Positions 1-9,501 are shown, numbered from the stretch's first letter. The stretch: 64,000 nt of DNA from Bog-756 sp963828385 (GCA_963828385.1 CAWHEF010000002.1:2356001-2420000), one strand, 5' to 3'. Numbers and translations are program-made. The notes: generated by a model from the sequence alone, not told the origin.

Positions 1-888
1 CGGTCCGGGCCGCAGGTACTCGAACCCGATGCGCCGGTCGTAGCCCAGGCCGAGGATGACGTCACGTACGTCCGCCCCCACCGCCTCGCACAGGCCGGCC
101 ACGGCGTTGACGAAGCTCAGCTTGGTGGCGAGGAAGGCGTTGGCCGCGTACTTGATGGTCTCCGCGGTGGCGGCGTCGGTGATGAGCAGCGGGGCATGGG
201 TCCCGGCGAACAGCTCGCCCACCCGGGCCGCCGCCGACTGGTCGTCCGCCCCGACCACGATGCGCTCCGGGTGGAGGCTGTCGGCGACGGCCGTGCCTTC
301 GCGGAGGAACTCGGGGTTGGACACGACCTGGACGTCGTGGCGCCCGAGCACCCGCTCGACCACCATGGTCGAGCCGACGGGCACGGTCGACTTGTTGACG
401 ATGACCGAGTCGGGAAGCAGCTTCGGTCCGATCTCCTCGGCCACCGCCTCGACGAAGGACAGGTCGGCGGAGCCCTCAGGGCCCTGGGGCGTGGGGACGC
501 AGAGGAAGACGAACTCGGCTCCCTGGACGGCCGCCGTCGCACCGACCACGAACCGCAGCCGGCCAGCGGCCTGACCTTCGTGGACCAGCTCCTCCAGGTG
601 GTCCTCGACGATGGGGACCCGGCCCTGGGTGAGAAGGGCGATCTTGCCGGCGTCGGCGTCTCCGCAGGTGACGCGGTGCCCGAGATGGGCGAGTGTGGCC
701 GCCGTGGGCAGCCCCACGTATCCCACGCCGATCACCGCCACCGAGTGGCCCCGCCCGTGCGGCAGCACCCGAACGGCGCCGCCTCCGTGCCCGAAATAGG
801 CGCCGGGGGGCCCCGAGTCAGGGACGCCCACCTGGCGGCGGGGCAGCACACGCCCGGCCCCGAACGTCCCCGGGGACTCCCCGCTCAT
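1..888 (-). CDS. UDP-glucose 6-dehydrogenase / nucleotide-sugar dehydrogenase (3' end outside window)
   Basis: NAD-dependent oxidation of a UDP-sugar to the uronic acid for capsule or cell-surface polysaccharide. The translated minus strand (296 codons to the window edge) contains the Rossmann motif GVGYVGLPTAA at about residues 54-64, the conserved NKSTVPVGST and NPEFLREG blocks, and TIKYAANAFLA. It runs off the window inside FEYLRPGP, just before the family's catalytic cysteine block. Starting at ATG 888 leaves about 48 Gly/Pro-rich residues ahead of the Rossmann fold, which the family lacks. A GTG at 741 (VAVIGVGYVG) is a credible alternative start. The dTDP-rhamnose genes lie just upstream on the same strand, fitting a surface-sugar locus. 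Identity as a UGD-family enzyme is firm; the exact sugar is not. Confidence 0.88.
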   Translation of the reverse strand, partial: MSGESPGTFGAGRVLPRRQVGVPDSGPPGAYFGHGGGAVRVLPHGRGHSVAVIGVGYVGLPTAATLAHLGHRVTCGDADAGKIALLTQGRVPIVEDHLEELVHEGQAAGRLRFVVGATAAVQGAEFVFLCVPTPQGPEGSADLSFVEAVAEEIGPKLLPDSVIVNKSTVPVGSTMVVERVLGRHDVQVVSNPEFLREGTAVADSLHPERIVVGADDQSAAARVGELFAGTHAPLLITDAATAETIKYAANAFLATKLSFVNAVAGLCEAVGADVRDVILGLGYDRRIGFEYLRPGP

Positions 889-1081
889 CTGTCCGACCGC
901 ATGGTCATGCGCACGACCGTTGTCGTTCCATCCCGCTCCCTCTCACTCGTCTCCCTTTCCCTCGCCACGCCGTCCGTCGACCGGCGTCCTCGCCCCTCTT
1001 TGTCGGCTCAATCCTCCCCCATCTGAAGGAGGGGCGGTTGCGCCGACCATCCGTGCAGCGCATCCCGTGGAGCCGCCGTGA

Positions 1082-2014
1082 TCAGTCGCCGGTGCCGAGG
1101 GCGGTGACGAGACGCTCCAGCCCGTCGTTCCACACCGGCAGGGTCGGCAGGCCGGCGAGTCGGAGCGCGGCGTTGTCGAGCCGGGAGTTGGCCGGTCGCG
1201 GTGCCGGCCTCGGAGGATCGAGCTCGGCGGTGGCGATGGGGAGCACCCGCGCCGGGTCCTTGCCCGCCGCCTGCAACACGGCACGGGCGAAGCCGAACCA
1301 GCTGGTCTCCTGCTGGTTCGTGACGTGGAAGGTGCCGGGTCGTCGGTCGAGGCCCAGCCGGACGAGGGCGGGGGCCAAATCGGCGGTGAACGTCGGACAG
1401 CCGACCTGGTCGTCGACGAAGGTGAGCGGCCCGTCGCTCCCCTCGGCCAGACGGAGGACCGTCTTGGTCATGTTGGCTCCGTGGGCCCCGTTGACCCACG
1501 CCGTGCGGACGACCGAGGCCGATGGTCCCGACACGGCCCGCACCTCGTGCTCTCCCCCGAGCTTGCTCCGCCCGTAGACCGAGCGGGGATTGGGCCGGTC
1601 CCACTCGACGTAGGGGCGATCCGACGTCCCGTCGAACACGTAGTCGGTCGACACGTAGACGAGGTGGGCACCGACCGACACCGACGCCTCGGCCACGTTC
1701 CGGGTGCCGAGTGCGTTGACGGCGAAGGCCGTGTCGGGCTCCGACTCACACCGGTCGACGGCGGTGAACGCACCGCCGTGGATCACGAGCTCGGGACGGA
1801 ACTCGCCGAACGCGGACCGCACGGCGGAGCGGTCGGTGACGTCCAGGGTGTCGATGTCGGTCGAGAGGACGTCGGCGGGACCGCCTCTCGGCCCCGGGAG
1901 CATCGCCGGTCGTGACTCACCGCCGACGGGCACCCGGTCGGCCAGCACGTCACACAGGTCACGCCCGAGCTGGCCCTCTCCGCCGGTGACCAGCACCCGG
2001 AGGGGCGGCCTCAC
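1082..2014 (-). CDS. rfbD: dTDP-4-dehydrorhamnose reductase (RmlD)
   Basis: Last step of dTDP-L-rhamnose synthesis: NAD(P)H reduction of dTDP-4-dehydro-L-rhamnose. The 310-residue product begins VRPPLRVLVTGGEGQLGRDL, with the cofactor motif GGEGQLG, a YVSTDYVFDG block and YGRSKLGGE containing the Tyr/Lys catalytic pair; length matches the family. An upstream in-frame ATG would add about 50 unrelated residues, so GTG 2014 is preferred. That GTG overlaps the TGA of the preceding rmlB gene by four bases (GTGA), which implies translational coupling. rmlC, needed between RmlB and RmlD, is not here but at 60.4 kb. Confidence 0.9.
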   Translation of the reverse strand: MRPPLRVLVTGGEGQLGRDLCDVLADRVPVGGESRPAMLPGPRGGPADVLSTDIDTLDVTDRSAVRSAFGEFRPELVIHGGAFTAVDRCESEPDTAFAVNALGTRNVAEASVSVGAHLVYVSTDYVFDGTSDRPYVEWDRPNPRSVYGRSKLGGEHEVRAVSGPSASVVRTAWVNGAHGANMTKTVLRLAEGSDGPLTFVDDQVGCPTFTADLAPALVRLGLDRRPGTFHVTNQQETSWFGFARAVLQAAGKDPARVLPIATAELDPPRPAPRPANSRLDNAALRLAGLPTLPVWNDGLERLVTALGTGD

Positions 2015-3046
2015 CGACCCGGGGGAGGATCGTCGGGAGTCCCGGGGTCCCCCCATACGCCCTCGACGACCGGTGCCCGGTCGGTGAGGGGCTCCCACCA
2101 GCTGCGGTTCTCGCCGTACCAGGCCACCGTGTCGGCCAGGCCCTGCTGGAAGGGAACGGTGGGCTCCCATCCGAGCTGCGAGCGGATCTTGGACGAATCA
2201 AGCAGATAGCGGCGGTCGTGGCTGGGCCGGTCGGGCACGATCTCTTTCAGGCTCCGGGGCTTCTCGGCGGCCTCGAGCACGGCGTCGGCGATCTCCTCGA
2301 TGCTGGCCTCGACCCCGCTGCCGACGTTGTAGGTCTCTCCCACCTTGCCCTCTTGGAGCACGAGCTCGATAGCCCGGCAGTGGTCGTCGACGTGGAGCCA
2401 CTCGCGTCGGTTGGCCACCGAGGCATAGAGCGGGAGCGGCTGGTCGTCCAAGGCCCGCGACGTGAACAGCGGGATCACCTTCTCGGGGAACTGGTACGGG
2501 CCGTAGTTGTTGCAGCAGTTGGTGATGGTGGCGGGCAGCCCATAGGTGGCGATGTAGGCGCGCACGGCGTGGTCGGCACCGGCCTTGGAGGCGTTGTAGG
2601 GAGTCCGGGGCCGGTAGGGGGTGTCCTCGGTGAAGACCTCGTCGGAGTCGAGGGGGAGGTCGCCGTAGACCTCGCAGGTCGAGATGTGGTGGAACCGGTC
2701 GACTCCGTGCGTGGCGCGCTGCCTCGACCAGGGTCTGCGTGCCGAGCACGTTGGTCCGGAAGAACCGGCCAGGATCGAGGACGGCCAGGCTGTTGTGGGA
2801 CTCGGCGGCAAAGTTGACGATCACGTCGATCTCGTGCTCGGCCAGGGTCTTCGACACCGTCTCGGCGTCGCCGATGTCGCCGTGAACGAAGGAGATCGCC
2901 CCCTCCACGTCGGCGAGGTTGGGGCGGTTCCCGGCGTAGGTGAGGGCGTCATAAGCGACCACGGTGTCGTGGGGATGGTTCCCGACCCAGTACCGCACGA
3001 AATTCGATCCGATGAACCCGGCGCCACCGGTCACGAGAACTCGCAT
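2011..3046 (-). pseudogene. rfbB: dTDP-glucose 4,6-dehydratase (RmlB), one frameshift
   Basis: Converts dTDP-glucose to dTDP-4-keto-6-deoxyglucose, using bound NAD. The N-terminal frame gives MRVLVTGGAGFIGSNFVRYW and FAAESHN; from about 2717 the protein continues in another frame with HGVDRFHHISTCEVYGDL, YNASKAGADH (catalytic Tyr/Lys), NNYGPYQFPEK and REWLHVDDHC. Joined, it is a full-length RmlB of about 345 residues. The break lies in GCGCGCCACGC and equals one extra base or two missing ones. All catalytic motifs are intact on both sides and the gene is coupled to rmlD, so a sequencing indel is more likely than a dead gene. Confidence 0.88.
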
Positions 3047-3058
3047 GAACGGGAGAGG

Positions 3059-3886
3059 TTACTCGGGGCCGGAGCGGAAGCCCGGGGCGGGCGCCGTCCC
3101 GCCGTCGCCCCCCGGCCGCAGATGGACGACGTCACCGGCCGACACCGTCCGGACCCCGCGGCCGTCGTCGACGACCAGGTGTCCCGCTGGCGTGAGGTCG
3201 ACCGCCCGCCCCTCGAACGACTCGGAGCCGAGCTCGATCCGCACGGGAGCGCCGATGGTCACCGAGCGCTGGCGGAGCTCTGCGGAGAGCCGGCGCCGCG
3301 CCGCGGGATCGGACAGCATGGCCGCCCGGGGGGAGAGCCGTTCCAGCAGGGCCGAGAGGAGGGCGTCCCGTTCGATCGGCCGTCCCGAGAGCTGGGCAAG
3401 GGACGTCGCCGCGCCCACCAGCTCGCCGGAGAGGTCGGCGTCGGAAGTGGGCCAGTTCACGTTGATCCCGACGCCCACCACGATGGCGGGGGGCTCACCG
3501 CCGGGCTGCGTACCGGCCGCCCCCGCTTCGGCGAGGACTCCGGCGACCTTGCGACCGTCCTCTGCCACCAGGTCGTTCGGCCACTTCAGTCCGAGCTCGA
3601 TGCCGGCCACCTCCCTGGCCGCGTCGGCAGTGGCCAGGGAGGTGGCCACCGTTGCCAGGTGACGCTCCTCGGCGGGAAGGAGCGGCCGGAGCAGGATCGA
3701 CATCAGCAGGTTGGTCCCCGCCGGCGCCTCCCACCTCCGTCCGAGCCGCCCCTTACCGGCGGTCTGGTGGTCGGCCACGGCCACCACTCCCTCGGCCGCG
3801 CCCGATGCCGCCTCGGCGACCAGGTAGTCGTTGGTGGACTCGAGCGAGGCGAAGCGACGGACGTCGGTGAACCTCGGTGCCAACAT
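3059..3886 (-). CDS. birA: biotin--[acetyl-CoA-carboxylase] ligase (BirA, no DNA-binding domain)
   Basis: Activates biotin with ATP and transfers it to the lysine of biotin carboxyl carrier domains. In the 275 residues the adenylate-binding loop AGKGRLGRRW lies at 43-52, KWPND at 101-105 and GVGINVNW near 155, followed by the small C-terminal SH3-like domain. It starts directly at the catalytic domain, so it lacks the helix-turn-helix of E. coli BirA and should not act as a repressor. It is divergent from the carboxylase alpha subunit at 4011, whose C-terminal BCCP domain is its obvious substrate. A -10-like hexamer six bases before the ATG suggests a leaderless mRNA. Confidence 0.93.
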   Translation of the reverse strand: MLAPRFTDVRRFASLESTNDYLVAEAASGAAEGVVAVADHQTAGKGRLGRRWEAPAGTNLLMSILLRPLLPAEERHLATVATSLATADAAREVAGIELGLKWPNDLVAEDGRKVAGVLAEAGAAGTQPGGEPPAIVVGVGINVNWPTSDADLSGELVGAATSLAQLSGRPIERDALLSALLERLSPRAAMLSDPAARRRLSAELRQRSVTIGAPVRIELGSESFEGRAVDLTPAGHLVVDDGRGVRTVSAGDVVHLRPGGDGGTAPAPGFRSGPE

Positions 3887-3892
3887 GCACAG

Positions 3893-3898
3893 ACCCTA
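3893..3898 (-). promoter_or_regulatory. putative -10 element of leaderless birA
   Basis: TAGGGT on the minus strand, followed by six bases and then the birA ATG at 3886. With a start site about seven bases after the -10, transcription would begin at the start codon. No clear -35 element is seen. One of several sites in this window with the same spacing. Confidence 0.4.
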
Positions 3899-4010
3899 TG
3901 GGCCGTGACAGTGTTGTACCGCCGCCACCCGGACCTGGTCGTACCGCCGGGCGGAGCTGGCGGTGGTAGCAGGTCCGGCCGAGCCAAATGTCTGATCCGA
4001 AAGGCGCAGC

Positions 4011-5783
4011 GTGCTGAAGAAGGTTCTCATCGCCAACCGGGGGGAGATCGCCGTCAGGGTCATCCGTACCTGCCGTGAGCTGGGGGTGTCGACGGTCGCC
4101 GTCTACTCCGACCTCGACCGCGACGCGCTCCACGTGCGCCTGGCCGACGAGGCCTACGCCCTTTCCGGCCAGACCGCCACCGAGAGCTACCTCAACACGG
4201 AGGCCATCCTCCGCGTCATCGACCAGTCGGGAGCAGACAGCGTCCATCCCGGATATGGCTTCTTCTCCGAGAACACCGACTTCGCCCGGGCGATCACCGG
4301 GCGGGGCGTCACATTCATCGGACCGCCGCCCGAGGCCATCGAGGTCATGGGGGACAAGATCAGCTCCCGCCATGCCGCCGAGCGGGCGGGCGTGTCGGGT
4401 GTGCCGGGACGCTCGGAGGTGCTCGACGATGCCTCGGAGATCGTCGCCTTCGGTGACGAGTTCGGATGGCCGGTGGCCATCAAGGCCGCCTTCGGCGGCG
4501 GAGGCAAGGGGATGAAGGTCGTGACCGGCCCCGAGGACGCCCACGACGCCCTCGAGTCGGCGAAGCGCGAGTCGCTCGCTTACTTCGGCCGGGACGAGTG
4601 CTATGTCGAGCGGTACCTGGCGTGGCCCCGCCACGTCGAGATGCAGGTCATCGCCGACACCCACGGGAACACCCTGTGGCTCGGCGAGCGCGACTGCTCG
4701 GCCCAGCGGCGCCACCAGAAGCTCATCGAGGAGAGTCCCGCTCCCGACTTCCCCGACGAGGTTCGGCAGGCCATGGGCGCGGCAGCCGTCAAGGTGGCCG
4801 AGGCCTGCGGGTACGTGAACGCGGGGACGGTCGAGTTCCTCTATCAGGACGGCGAGTTCTTCTTCCTCGAGATGAACACCCGTCTGCAGGTCGAGCATCC
4901 GATCACCGAACTGGTCACCGGCCTCGACCTGGTCGAGTGGCAGGTCCGCGTGGCCTCGGGAGAGCCCCTCGCCTTCGCCCAGGACGACGTGCGCCGTAAC
5001 GGTCACGCCATCGAGGTCAGGATCAACGCCGAGGACCCCGCCGGCGGGGCGTTCCTGCCGTCGCCGGGGACCATCACCCGCTTCGCCGTCCCCGGCGGCC
5101 CCGGTGTGCGGCTCGACGCCGGCTACGAGTCCGGTGACACCGTCAGCCAGTTCTACGACAACCTCGTGGCCAAGCTGGTGGTGTGGGGTCACGACCGGGA
5201 GGCGGCACGGCGTCGGATGCTCCGAGCCATCGACGAGACGGTGATCGAGGGCGTGGCCACGACGCTGCCCGCCGACGTGGCCATCCTCTCCCATCCGGAC
5301 TTCGCCGCCGCCGCCCACTCGACCAACTGGGTCGAGCACACCCTCGACCTGAGCGGGGTCTCGGCGGCACCGGCCACCGTTCGGCAAGGAGAGGAAGAGG
5401 CAGAGGCCCGAGTGGAGCGCGACGTGACCGCCGAAGTCGACGGGCGGCGGTTCCAGGTGAAGCTGTGGGTGCCCGACACCGTTGACGAGGTGGCGTTGGT
5501 CGGCGGTCGTGCGGAGACGGGGCGGGGGGTGGCGCCCAAGCGGCCCAAGGCGGCTGCCCAGGGCGGCGCTTCGGGCACGGTCACCGTACCCATGCAGGGA
5601 ACCATCGTGAAGGTCCTCGTGACCGTCGGGGACGACGTCGAGGTGGGCCAGACGATCTGCGTCCTCGAAGCCATGAAGATGGAGAACACGGTCGTCGCCG
5701 AGAAGTCGGGTGCCGTGAAGGAGGTCCTCGTGGCTGCGGGCGAGTCGGTCGGACCCGGCGACGTCATCGCCGTCATCGAGTAG
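4011..5783 (+). CDS. accA: acetyl-/propionyl-CoA carboxylase alpha subunit (biotin carboxylase + BCCP)
   Basis: Carboxylates its own biotin with ATP and bicarbonate, as the first half-reaction of acyl-CoA carboxylation. The 590 residues are biotin carboxylase N-terminal domain (KKVLIANRGEIAVRVIRTCR), ATP-grasp (GGGGKGMK), C-terminal BC domain (EVRINAEDP), an Ala/Pro-rich linker, and a biotinyl domain with EAMKMENT, biotin lysine about residue 556. This fused architecture is typical of actinobacterial acyl-CoA carboxylases. GTG 4011 has a GAAAGG ribosome site upstream. The beta (carboxyltransferase) subunit is not in the window, so acetyl versus propionyl specificity is open. Confidence 0.92.
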   Translation: MLKKVLIANRGEIAVRVIRTCRELGVSTVAVYSDLDRDALHVRLADEAYALSGQTATESYLNTEAILRVIDQSGADSVHPGYGFFSENTDFARAITGRGVTFIGPPPEAIEVMGDKISSRHAAERAGVSGVPGRSEVLDDASEIVAFGDEFGWPVAIKAAFGGGGKGMKVVTGPEDAHDALESAKRESLAYFGRDECYVERYLAWPRHVEMQVIADTHGNTLWLGERDCSAQRRHQKLIEESPAPDFPDEVRQAMGAAAVKVAEACGYVNAGTVEFLYQDGEFFFLEMNTRLQVEHPITELVTGLDLVEWQVRVASGEPLAFAQDDVRRNGHAIEVRINAEDPAGGAFLPSPGTITRFAVPGGPGVRLDAGYESGDTVSQFYDNLVAKLVVWGHDREAARRRMLRAIDETVIEGVATTLPADVAILSHPDFAAAAHSTNWVEHTLDLSGVSAAPATVRQGEEEAEARVERDVTAEVDGRRFQVKLWVPDTVDEVALVGGRAETGRGVAPKRPKAAAQGGASGTVTVPMQGTIVKVLVTVGDDVEVGQTICVLEAMKMENTVVAEKSGAVKEVLVAAGESVGPGDVIAVIE

Positions 5784-5813
5784 GCGAAGGGCCGACGAGC
5801 GAGAGGGGCTTTC

Positions 5814-6981
5814 GTGGCTGAAGGGTCCGGACTCAGGCAGAAGGTCCGCCGCAGCGTGGAGAGGGGGCTCGAGTCCCTCGTCGAGCTGAGCCGGGCCATC
5901 CACGACCACCCCGAGACGGCGTTCGAGGAGACCAGGGCCTGCGCATGGACGGCCGACGCCCTGGCGTCGCGCCGGTTCGCCGTGACCACCGGATCTGCCG
6001 GCCTGCCTACCGCCTTCGTGGCCGAGGCGGGATCGGGGCCGCTCGTGGTGGCGGTCTGCGCCGAGTACGACGCGCTGCCCGGGGTTGGCCACGCCTGCGG
6101 TCACAACCTCATCGCCGCCGCCGCCGTCGGTGCGGGCGCAGCCCTGGCCGAGGTGGCCGACGACGCCGGGCTCACGGTGCGGGTGATGGGGACACCGGCC
6201 GAGGAGGGCGGCGGCGGCAAGATCACCATGCTGGAGCGCGGGCGTCTTCTCCGGCGTCCACGCGGCGATGATGGTCCATCCGTGGCCGGTGGACCGGCTG
6301 ACAGGCACCTGTCTCGCCGTCTCCCACTTCGACGTGCACTACGCCGGCAAGAGCGCCCACGCCTCGGCGGCGCCGTTCGAGGGGATCAACGCCGGGGACG
6401 CCATGGTCGTCGCCCAGGTCGCCATCGGGCTCCAGCGCCAGCAGCTCCAACCCGGCGACCAGGTCCACGGCGTCGTCACCAACGGCGGCGAGGCGGCCAA
6501 CGTCATCCCCGGGTCGGTGACGGGGCGCTTCATGTGCCGTTCGACCACGGCCGAGGGGCTGGCCAGACTCGAGCCCCGGGTCATGGCCTGCTTCGAGGCC
6601 GGCGCCATGGCGACCGGGGCGGCCATGGACCGACGGGACCTCTCCCCCGCCTACTCGCATATGGAGCCGGACACGGAGCTTCTGGCCCGCTACCGGTCCA
6701 ACGCCGAGGCGCTCGGACGGACCTTTCGTGCCGACGACGACGGCAACGCACCACCGACCCTCTCCACCGACATGGCCAACGTGTCCCTCGCCGTGCCCAC
6801 CATCCATCCCCTCATCGGGATCGACGCCGGGGGGTCGGTCAACCACCAGCCCGAGTTCGCCGCCGCCTGCGTCACGCCCTCCGCTGAGGCCGCCGTCCAC
6901 GACGGGGCGCTCTCCATGGCATGGACGGCCATCGACGCCGCCGAGCCCGGTTCCCTCCGCGACCGGCTGCTGGCCGGCTGA
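5814..6981 (+). pseudogene. M20-family amidohydrolase/peptidase, one frameshift
   Basis: Metal-dependent amidohydrolase of the M20 (AbgB/HipO-like) type, which cleaves N-acyl amino acids or small peptides. The first frame carries HDHPETAFEE, AEYDALPGVGHACGHN (metal site) and GTPAEEGGGGK. After a break at the GGG at 6240-6242 the protein continues with GVFSGVHAAMMVHP, HYAGKSAHASAAPFEG (dimerisation domain), NVIPG and the C-terminal metal-site region. Without one G the gene gives a continuous protein of about 388 residues, normal for the family. It follows the carboxylase gene by 30 bases and may be cotranscribed. Function beyond family level cannot be told. Confidence 0.82.
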
Positions 6982-7002
6982 GGCGGATCCGCCGGCGGTA
7001 CC

Positions 7003-7425
7003 GTGGGCACCGATCCGATCGTGATCCGGACGGCCCGGGCCACCGACGTGGCCGGCGTCTTGGATCTCTGGGCTGTATCGGGGGCGGAGCCGACCCGGAC
7101 CGACAACCCGTCCGGGATCGCCTCGCTCCTCGCCGCCGACCCCGACGCCCTCATCGTGGCCGACATGAGTGGGCGCATCGTCGGCTCGGTCATCGCCGGG
7201 TGGGACGGTTGGCGGGGCTCGATCTACCGGCTGGCGGTGGCGCCCACCGAGCGGCGAACCGGTCTCGGCCGAAGGCTCCTCGGCCATGCCGAGGAGCGGC
7301 TCGGCCGGCTCGGAGCCGTCCGGCTACAGGCTGTCGTGGCAGACGGAGCTGCTGACGCCACCGGGTTCTGGCGGACCAGCGGGTGGGAGGAACAGGCCGG
7401 GCGGCTGCGGTTCGTCCGGGGGTAG
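7003..7425 (+). CDS. GNAT family N-acetyltransferase
   Basis: Small single-domain (140 residues) acyl-CoA-dependent N-acyltransferase. The acetyl-CoA loop is RRTGLGRRLL around residues 83-92, preceded by the strand YRLAVAPTE, and ends with GFWRTSGWEE, the usual C-terminal GNAT region. Starts at GTG 7003, 21 bases after the M20 gene. Substrate unknown; ribosomal-protein or small-molecule acetylation are both possible. Confidence 0.8.
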   Translation: MGTDPIVIRTARATDVAGVLDLWAVSGAEPTRTDNPSGIASLLAADPDALIVADMSGRIVGSVIAGWDGWRGSIYRLAVAPTERRTGLGRRLLGHAEERLGRLGAVRLQAVVADGAADATGFWRTSGWEEQAGRLRFVRG

Positions 7426-7487
7426 GGCTATGCCGATGGCGTTCATCCACGGCCGCCCGACGTCACTCCCGATAGACGCCACTCCCA

Positions 7488-7838
7488 ATGACCGGAGCAA
7501 CCCCGCAACTCGCCTCAGCACCCACAGTCACCCTCGACCACCGACTGTCCCCGTGGTTGACTACCTCCATAGCCCCCAGTGACAACCAGCCCTCCGACCG
7601 TTCCCGCGTCGTCTTGTACTGGCGACCGCGATGCCCGTTCTGCATGCGGCTGCGTCTCGTCCTGCGTTGGCATCGCCTGAGAGTCCACCAGGTCAACATC
7701 TGGCGGGATCCCGATGCGGCCTCGTTCGTCCGGTCCGTGGCCGACGGCAACGAGACCGTCCCCACCGTCGTGGTAGACGGGCGCCCGTTGGTCAACCCGG
7801 CACCGAGCCAGGTGGTGGCCCTCCTCCGAGCGGGCTAG
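7488..7838 (+). CDS. mycoredoxin / glutaredoxin-like protein
   Basis: Thiol-disulfide oxidoreductase of the mycoredoxin/NrdH group. After about 40 variable residues the fold begins VVLYWRPRCPFCMRLR with the active-site CPFC, then VHQVNIWRDPDAA, and the cis-Pro strand NETVPTVVVDG. Actinobacteria use such proteins with mycothiol to reduce protein or metal-bound thiols. The N-terminus is longer than usual, so the true start may lie downstream of 7488. Stands alone between the GNAT gene and the convergent mutase gene. Confidence 0.82.
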   Translation: MTGATPQLASAPTVTLDHRLSPWLTTSIAPSDNQPSDRSRVVLYWRPRCPFCMRLRLVLRWHRLRVHQVNIWRDPDAASFVRSVADGNETVPTVVVDGRPLVNPAPSQVVALLRAG

Positions 7839-7881
7839 CTCCGCAGCCCGGTCGCCGGCGTTTGCCGCCGGCCAGCTCCTG

Positions 7882-9489
7882 CTAGCCGCCCGGTTGGAAT
7901 TCGCCGAACACCCCGCGCAGCACGTCGGAGACCTCGCCGAGTGTGGCCATGGCGGCGAGGGCCGACTTCATGGGCACGAGGAGGTTCTGAGTTCCCCTGG
8001 CGGCCGCCTCCACCTCGGCCAGGGCGGCGTCGACCGCAGCCTGGTCCCGCTCGGCCCTGACCTTTCTCACCCCGTCGACCTGGGACCGCTCGAGCTCGGG
8101 GTCGATCGGGAACACCTCGCCGGGCTCGGGCTGCTCGTCCACGAACCGGTTGACCCCGACGATGACCTTCTCCTCGGCGTCGACCGCCTTGGCGTAGGTG
8201 TAGGCCGCCTGTTCGATCTCGTGTTGCATGTACTGGGCCTCGATGGCGTCGACGGCACCCCCCATGGCATCGATGCGCTCGAGGTACTCCCATGCCTTCG
8301 CCTCGACCTCGTCGGTCAGCGACTCGACGAACCACGACCCGGCCAGCGGGTCGACGGTGTCGGCGATGCCCGACTCGTAACCGATGACCTGCTGGGTCCG
8401 GAGCGCCACCTTGGCGGCTCGTTCGGTAGGAAGCCCGAGGGCCTCGTCGAAACCGTTGGTGTGCAGGCTCTGGGTTCCGCCCAGTGCGGCAGCCAGAGCC
8501 TGGACGGTGACCCGGGCGATGTTGTTCTCCGGCTGCTGGGCGGTGAGCGTCGATCCGCCGGTCTGGGTGTGGAACCGGAGCAGGGTCGACTTCTCCTCCT
8601 TGGCCCCGAATCGCTCCCTCATCAGCTTCGCCCACATCCTCCGGGCCGCCCGGTACTTCGCGACTTCTTCGAACAGGTTGTTGTGGGCGTTCCAGAAGAA
8701 GGAAAGGCGGGGGGCGAAGGCGTCCACGTCGAGCCCCGCTGCGAGCGCCGCCTCCACGTAGGCGATGCCGTTGGCGATGGTGAAGGCGATCTCCTGGACG
8801 GCCGTCGATCCGGCCTCGCGGATGTGATAGCCGGAGATGGAGATGGTGTTCCACGCCGGCAGGTGCTCCGCACAGTACGAGAAGGTGTCGGTGACGAGGC
8901 GCATGGACGGCCGGGGCGGGTAGATATAGGTTCCCCGCGCCACGTACTCCTTCAGGATGTCGTTCTGGATGGTGCCCCCGAGCGTGGCTGCGTCGACACC
9001 GTTCTCCTCTGCCACGAGCTGGTACAAGAGGAGCAGGATGGCGGCGGTCGCATTGATGGTCATCGAGGTCGTGACCTTGTCGAGCGGCAGCCCGTCGAGC
9101 AGCTGGCGCATGTCGTCGAGTGAGTCGATCGCCACCCCCACCTTGCCCACCTCGCCCTGGGCCCTCATGTGGTCCGAGTCGAATCCCATCTGGGTGGGCA
9201 GGTCGAAGGCGCACGACAACCCGGTCTGGCCGGCGGCGAGGAGGAACTTGAACCGCTGGTTGGTGGAAACCGCCGTGCCGAACCCGGCGTACTGGCGCAT
9301 GGTCCACAGCCGGCCCCGGTACATGTCGGACCGGATGCCCCGGGTGAAGGGGAAATGGCCCGGCTCACCAAGCTGCTCGGTCGGGTCCCACCCCTTCAGG
9401 TCGTCGGGCCCGTAGACCCTCCGCACCTCGATGCCGGAGTCGGTCACCCGGCGGTCTGCGGGCGGCCCGGAACCTGTTCCACTGGCCAT
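7882..9489 (-). CDS. acyl-CoA mutase large subunit (methylmalonyl-CoA mutase family)
   Basis: Adenosylcobalamin-dependent carbon-skeleton rearrangement of an acyl-CoA. The 535 residues hold only the substrate-binding TIM barrel (FPFTRGIRSDMY, RQYAGFGTAVSTN, GQTGLSCAFDLPTQMGFDSD, SISGYHIREAG, NNIARVTVQALAA, QSLHTNGFDEAL). There is no DxHxxG cobalamin-binding domain, so a separate small subunit is needed and none lies in the window. Large subunits of this two-part layout include methylmalonyl-, isobutyryl- and 2-hydroxyisobutyryl-CoA mutases, so the substrate is left open. The cobalamin adenosyltransferase at 16.6 kb would supply the cofactor. TAACCT six bases before the ATG suggests a leaderless mRNA. 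Confidence 0.88.
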   Translation of the reverse strand: MASGTGSGPPADRRVTDSGIEVRRVYGPDDLKGWDPTEQLGEPGHFPFTRGIRSDMYRGRLWTMRQYAGFGTAVSTNQRFKFLLAAGQTGLSCAFDLPTQMGFDSDHMRAQGEVGKVGVAIDSLDDMRQLLDGLPLDKVTTSMTINATAAILLLLYQLVAEENGVDAATLGGTIQNDILKEYVARGTYIYPPRPSMRLVTDTFSYCAEHLPAWNTISISGYHIREAGSTAVQEIAFTIANGIAYVEAALAAGLDVDAFAPRLSFFWNAHNNLFEEVAKYRAARRMWAKLMRERFGAKEEKSTLLRFHTQTGGSTLTAQQPENNIARVTVQALAAALGGTQSLHTNGFDEALGLPTERAAKVALRTQQVIGYESGIADTVDPLAGSWFVESLTDEVEAKAWEYLERIDAMGGAVDAIEAQYMQHEIEQAAYTYAKAVDAEEKVIVGVNRFVDEQPEPGEVFPIDPELERSQVDGVRKVRAERDQAAVDAALAEVEAAARGTQNLLVPMKSALAAMATLGEVSDVLRGVFGEFQPGG

Positions 9490-9495
9490 GGCCCA

Positions 9496-9501
9496 AGGTT
9501 A
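9496..9501 (-). promoter_or_regulatory. putative -10 element of leaderless acyl-CoA mutase gene
   Basis: TAACCT on the minus strand, inside CTTCTAACCT, then six bases, then the ATG at 9489. The same ten-base string occurs at the same distance from the start codon of the 3-hydroxyacyl-CoA dehydrogenase gene (35697). No recognisable -35. Confidence 0.45.

Noticed and set aside
1013..1034. CCTCC...GGAGG hairpin between rmlD and the UDP-glucose dehydrogenase gene, possibly a terminator.
   Set aside because: Stem of only five pairs with a ten-base loop and no T-tract; such pairs are expected often in GC-rich DNA.
3753..6308. An 851-codon open frame antisense to the carboxylase gene.
   Set aside because: The composition (His/Gly/Arg-rich, no domains) and complete overlap with accA show it is a shadow of GC-rich coding DNA.
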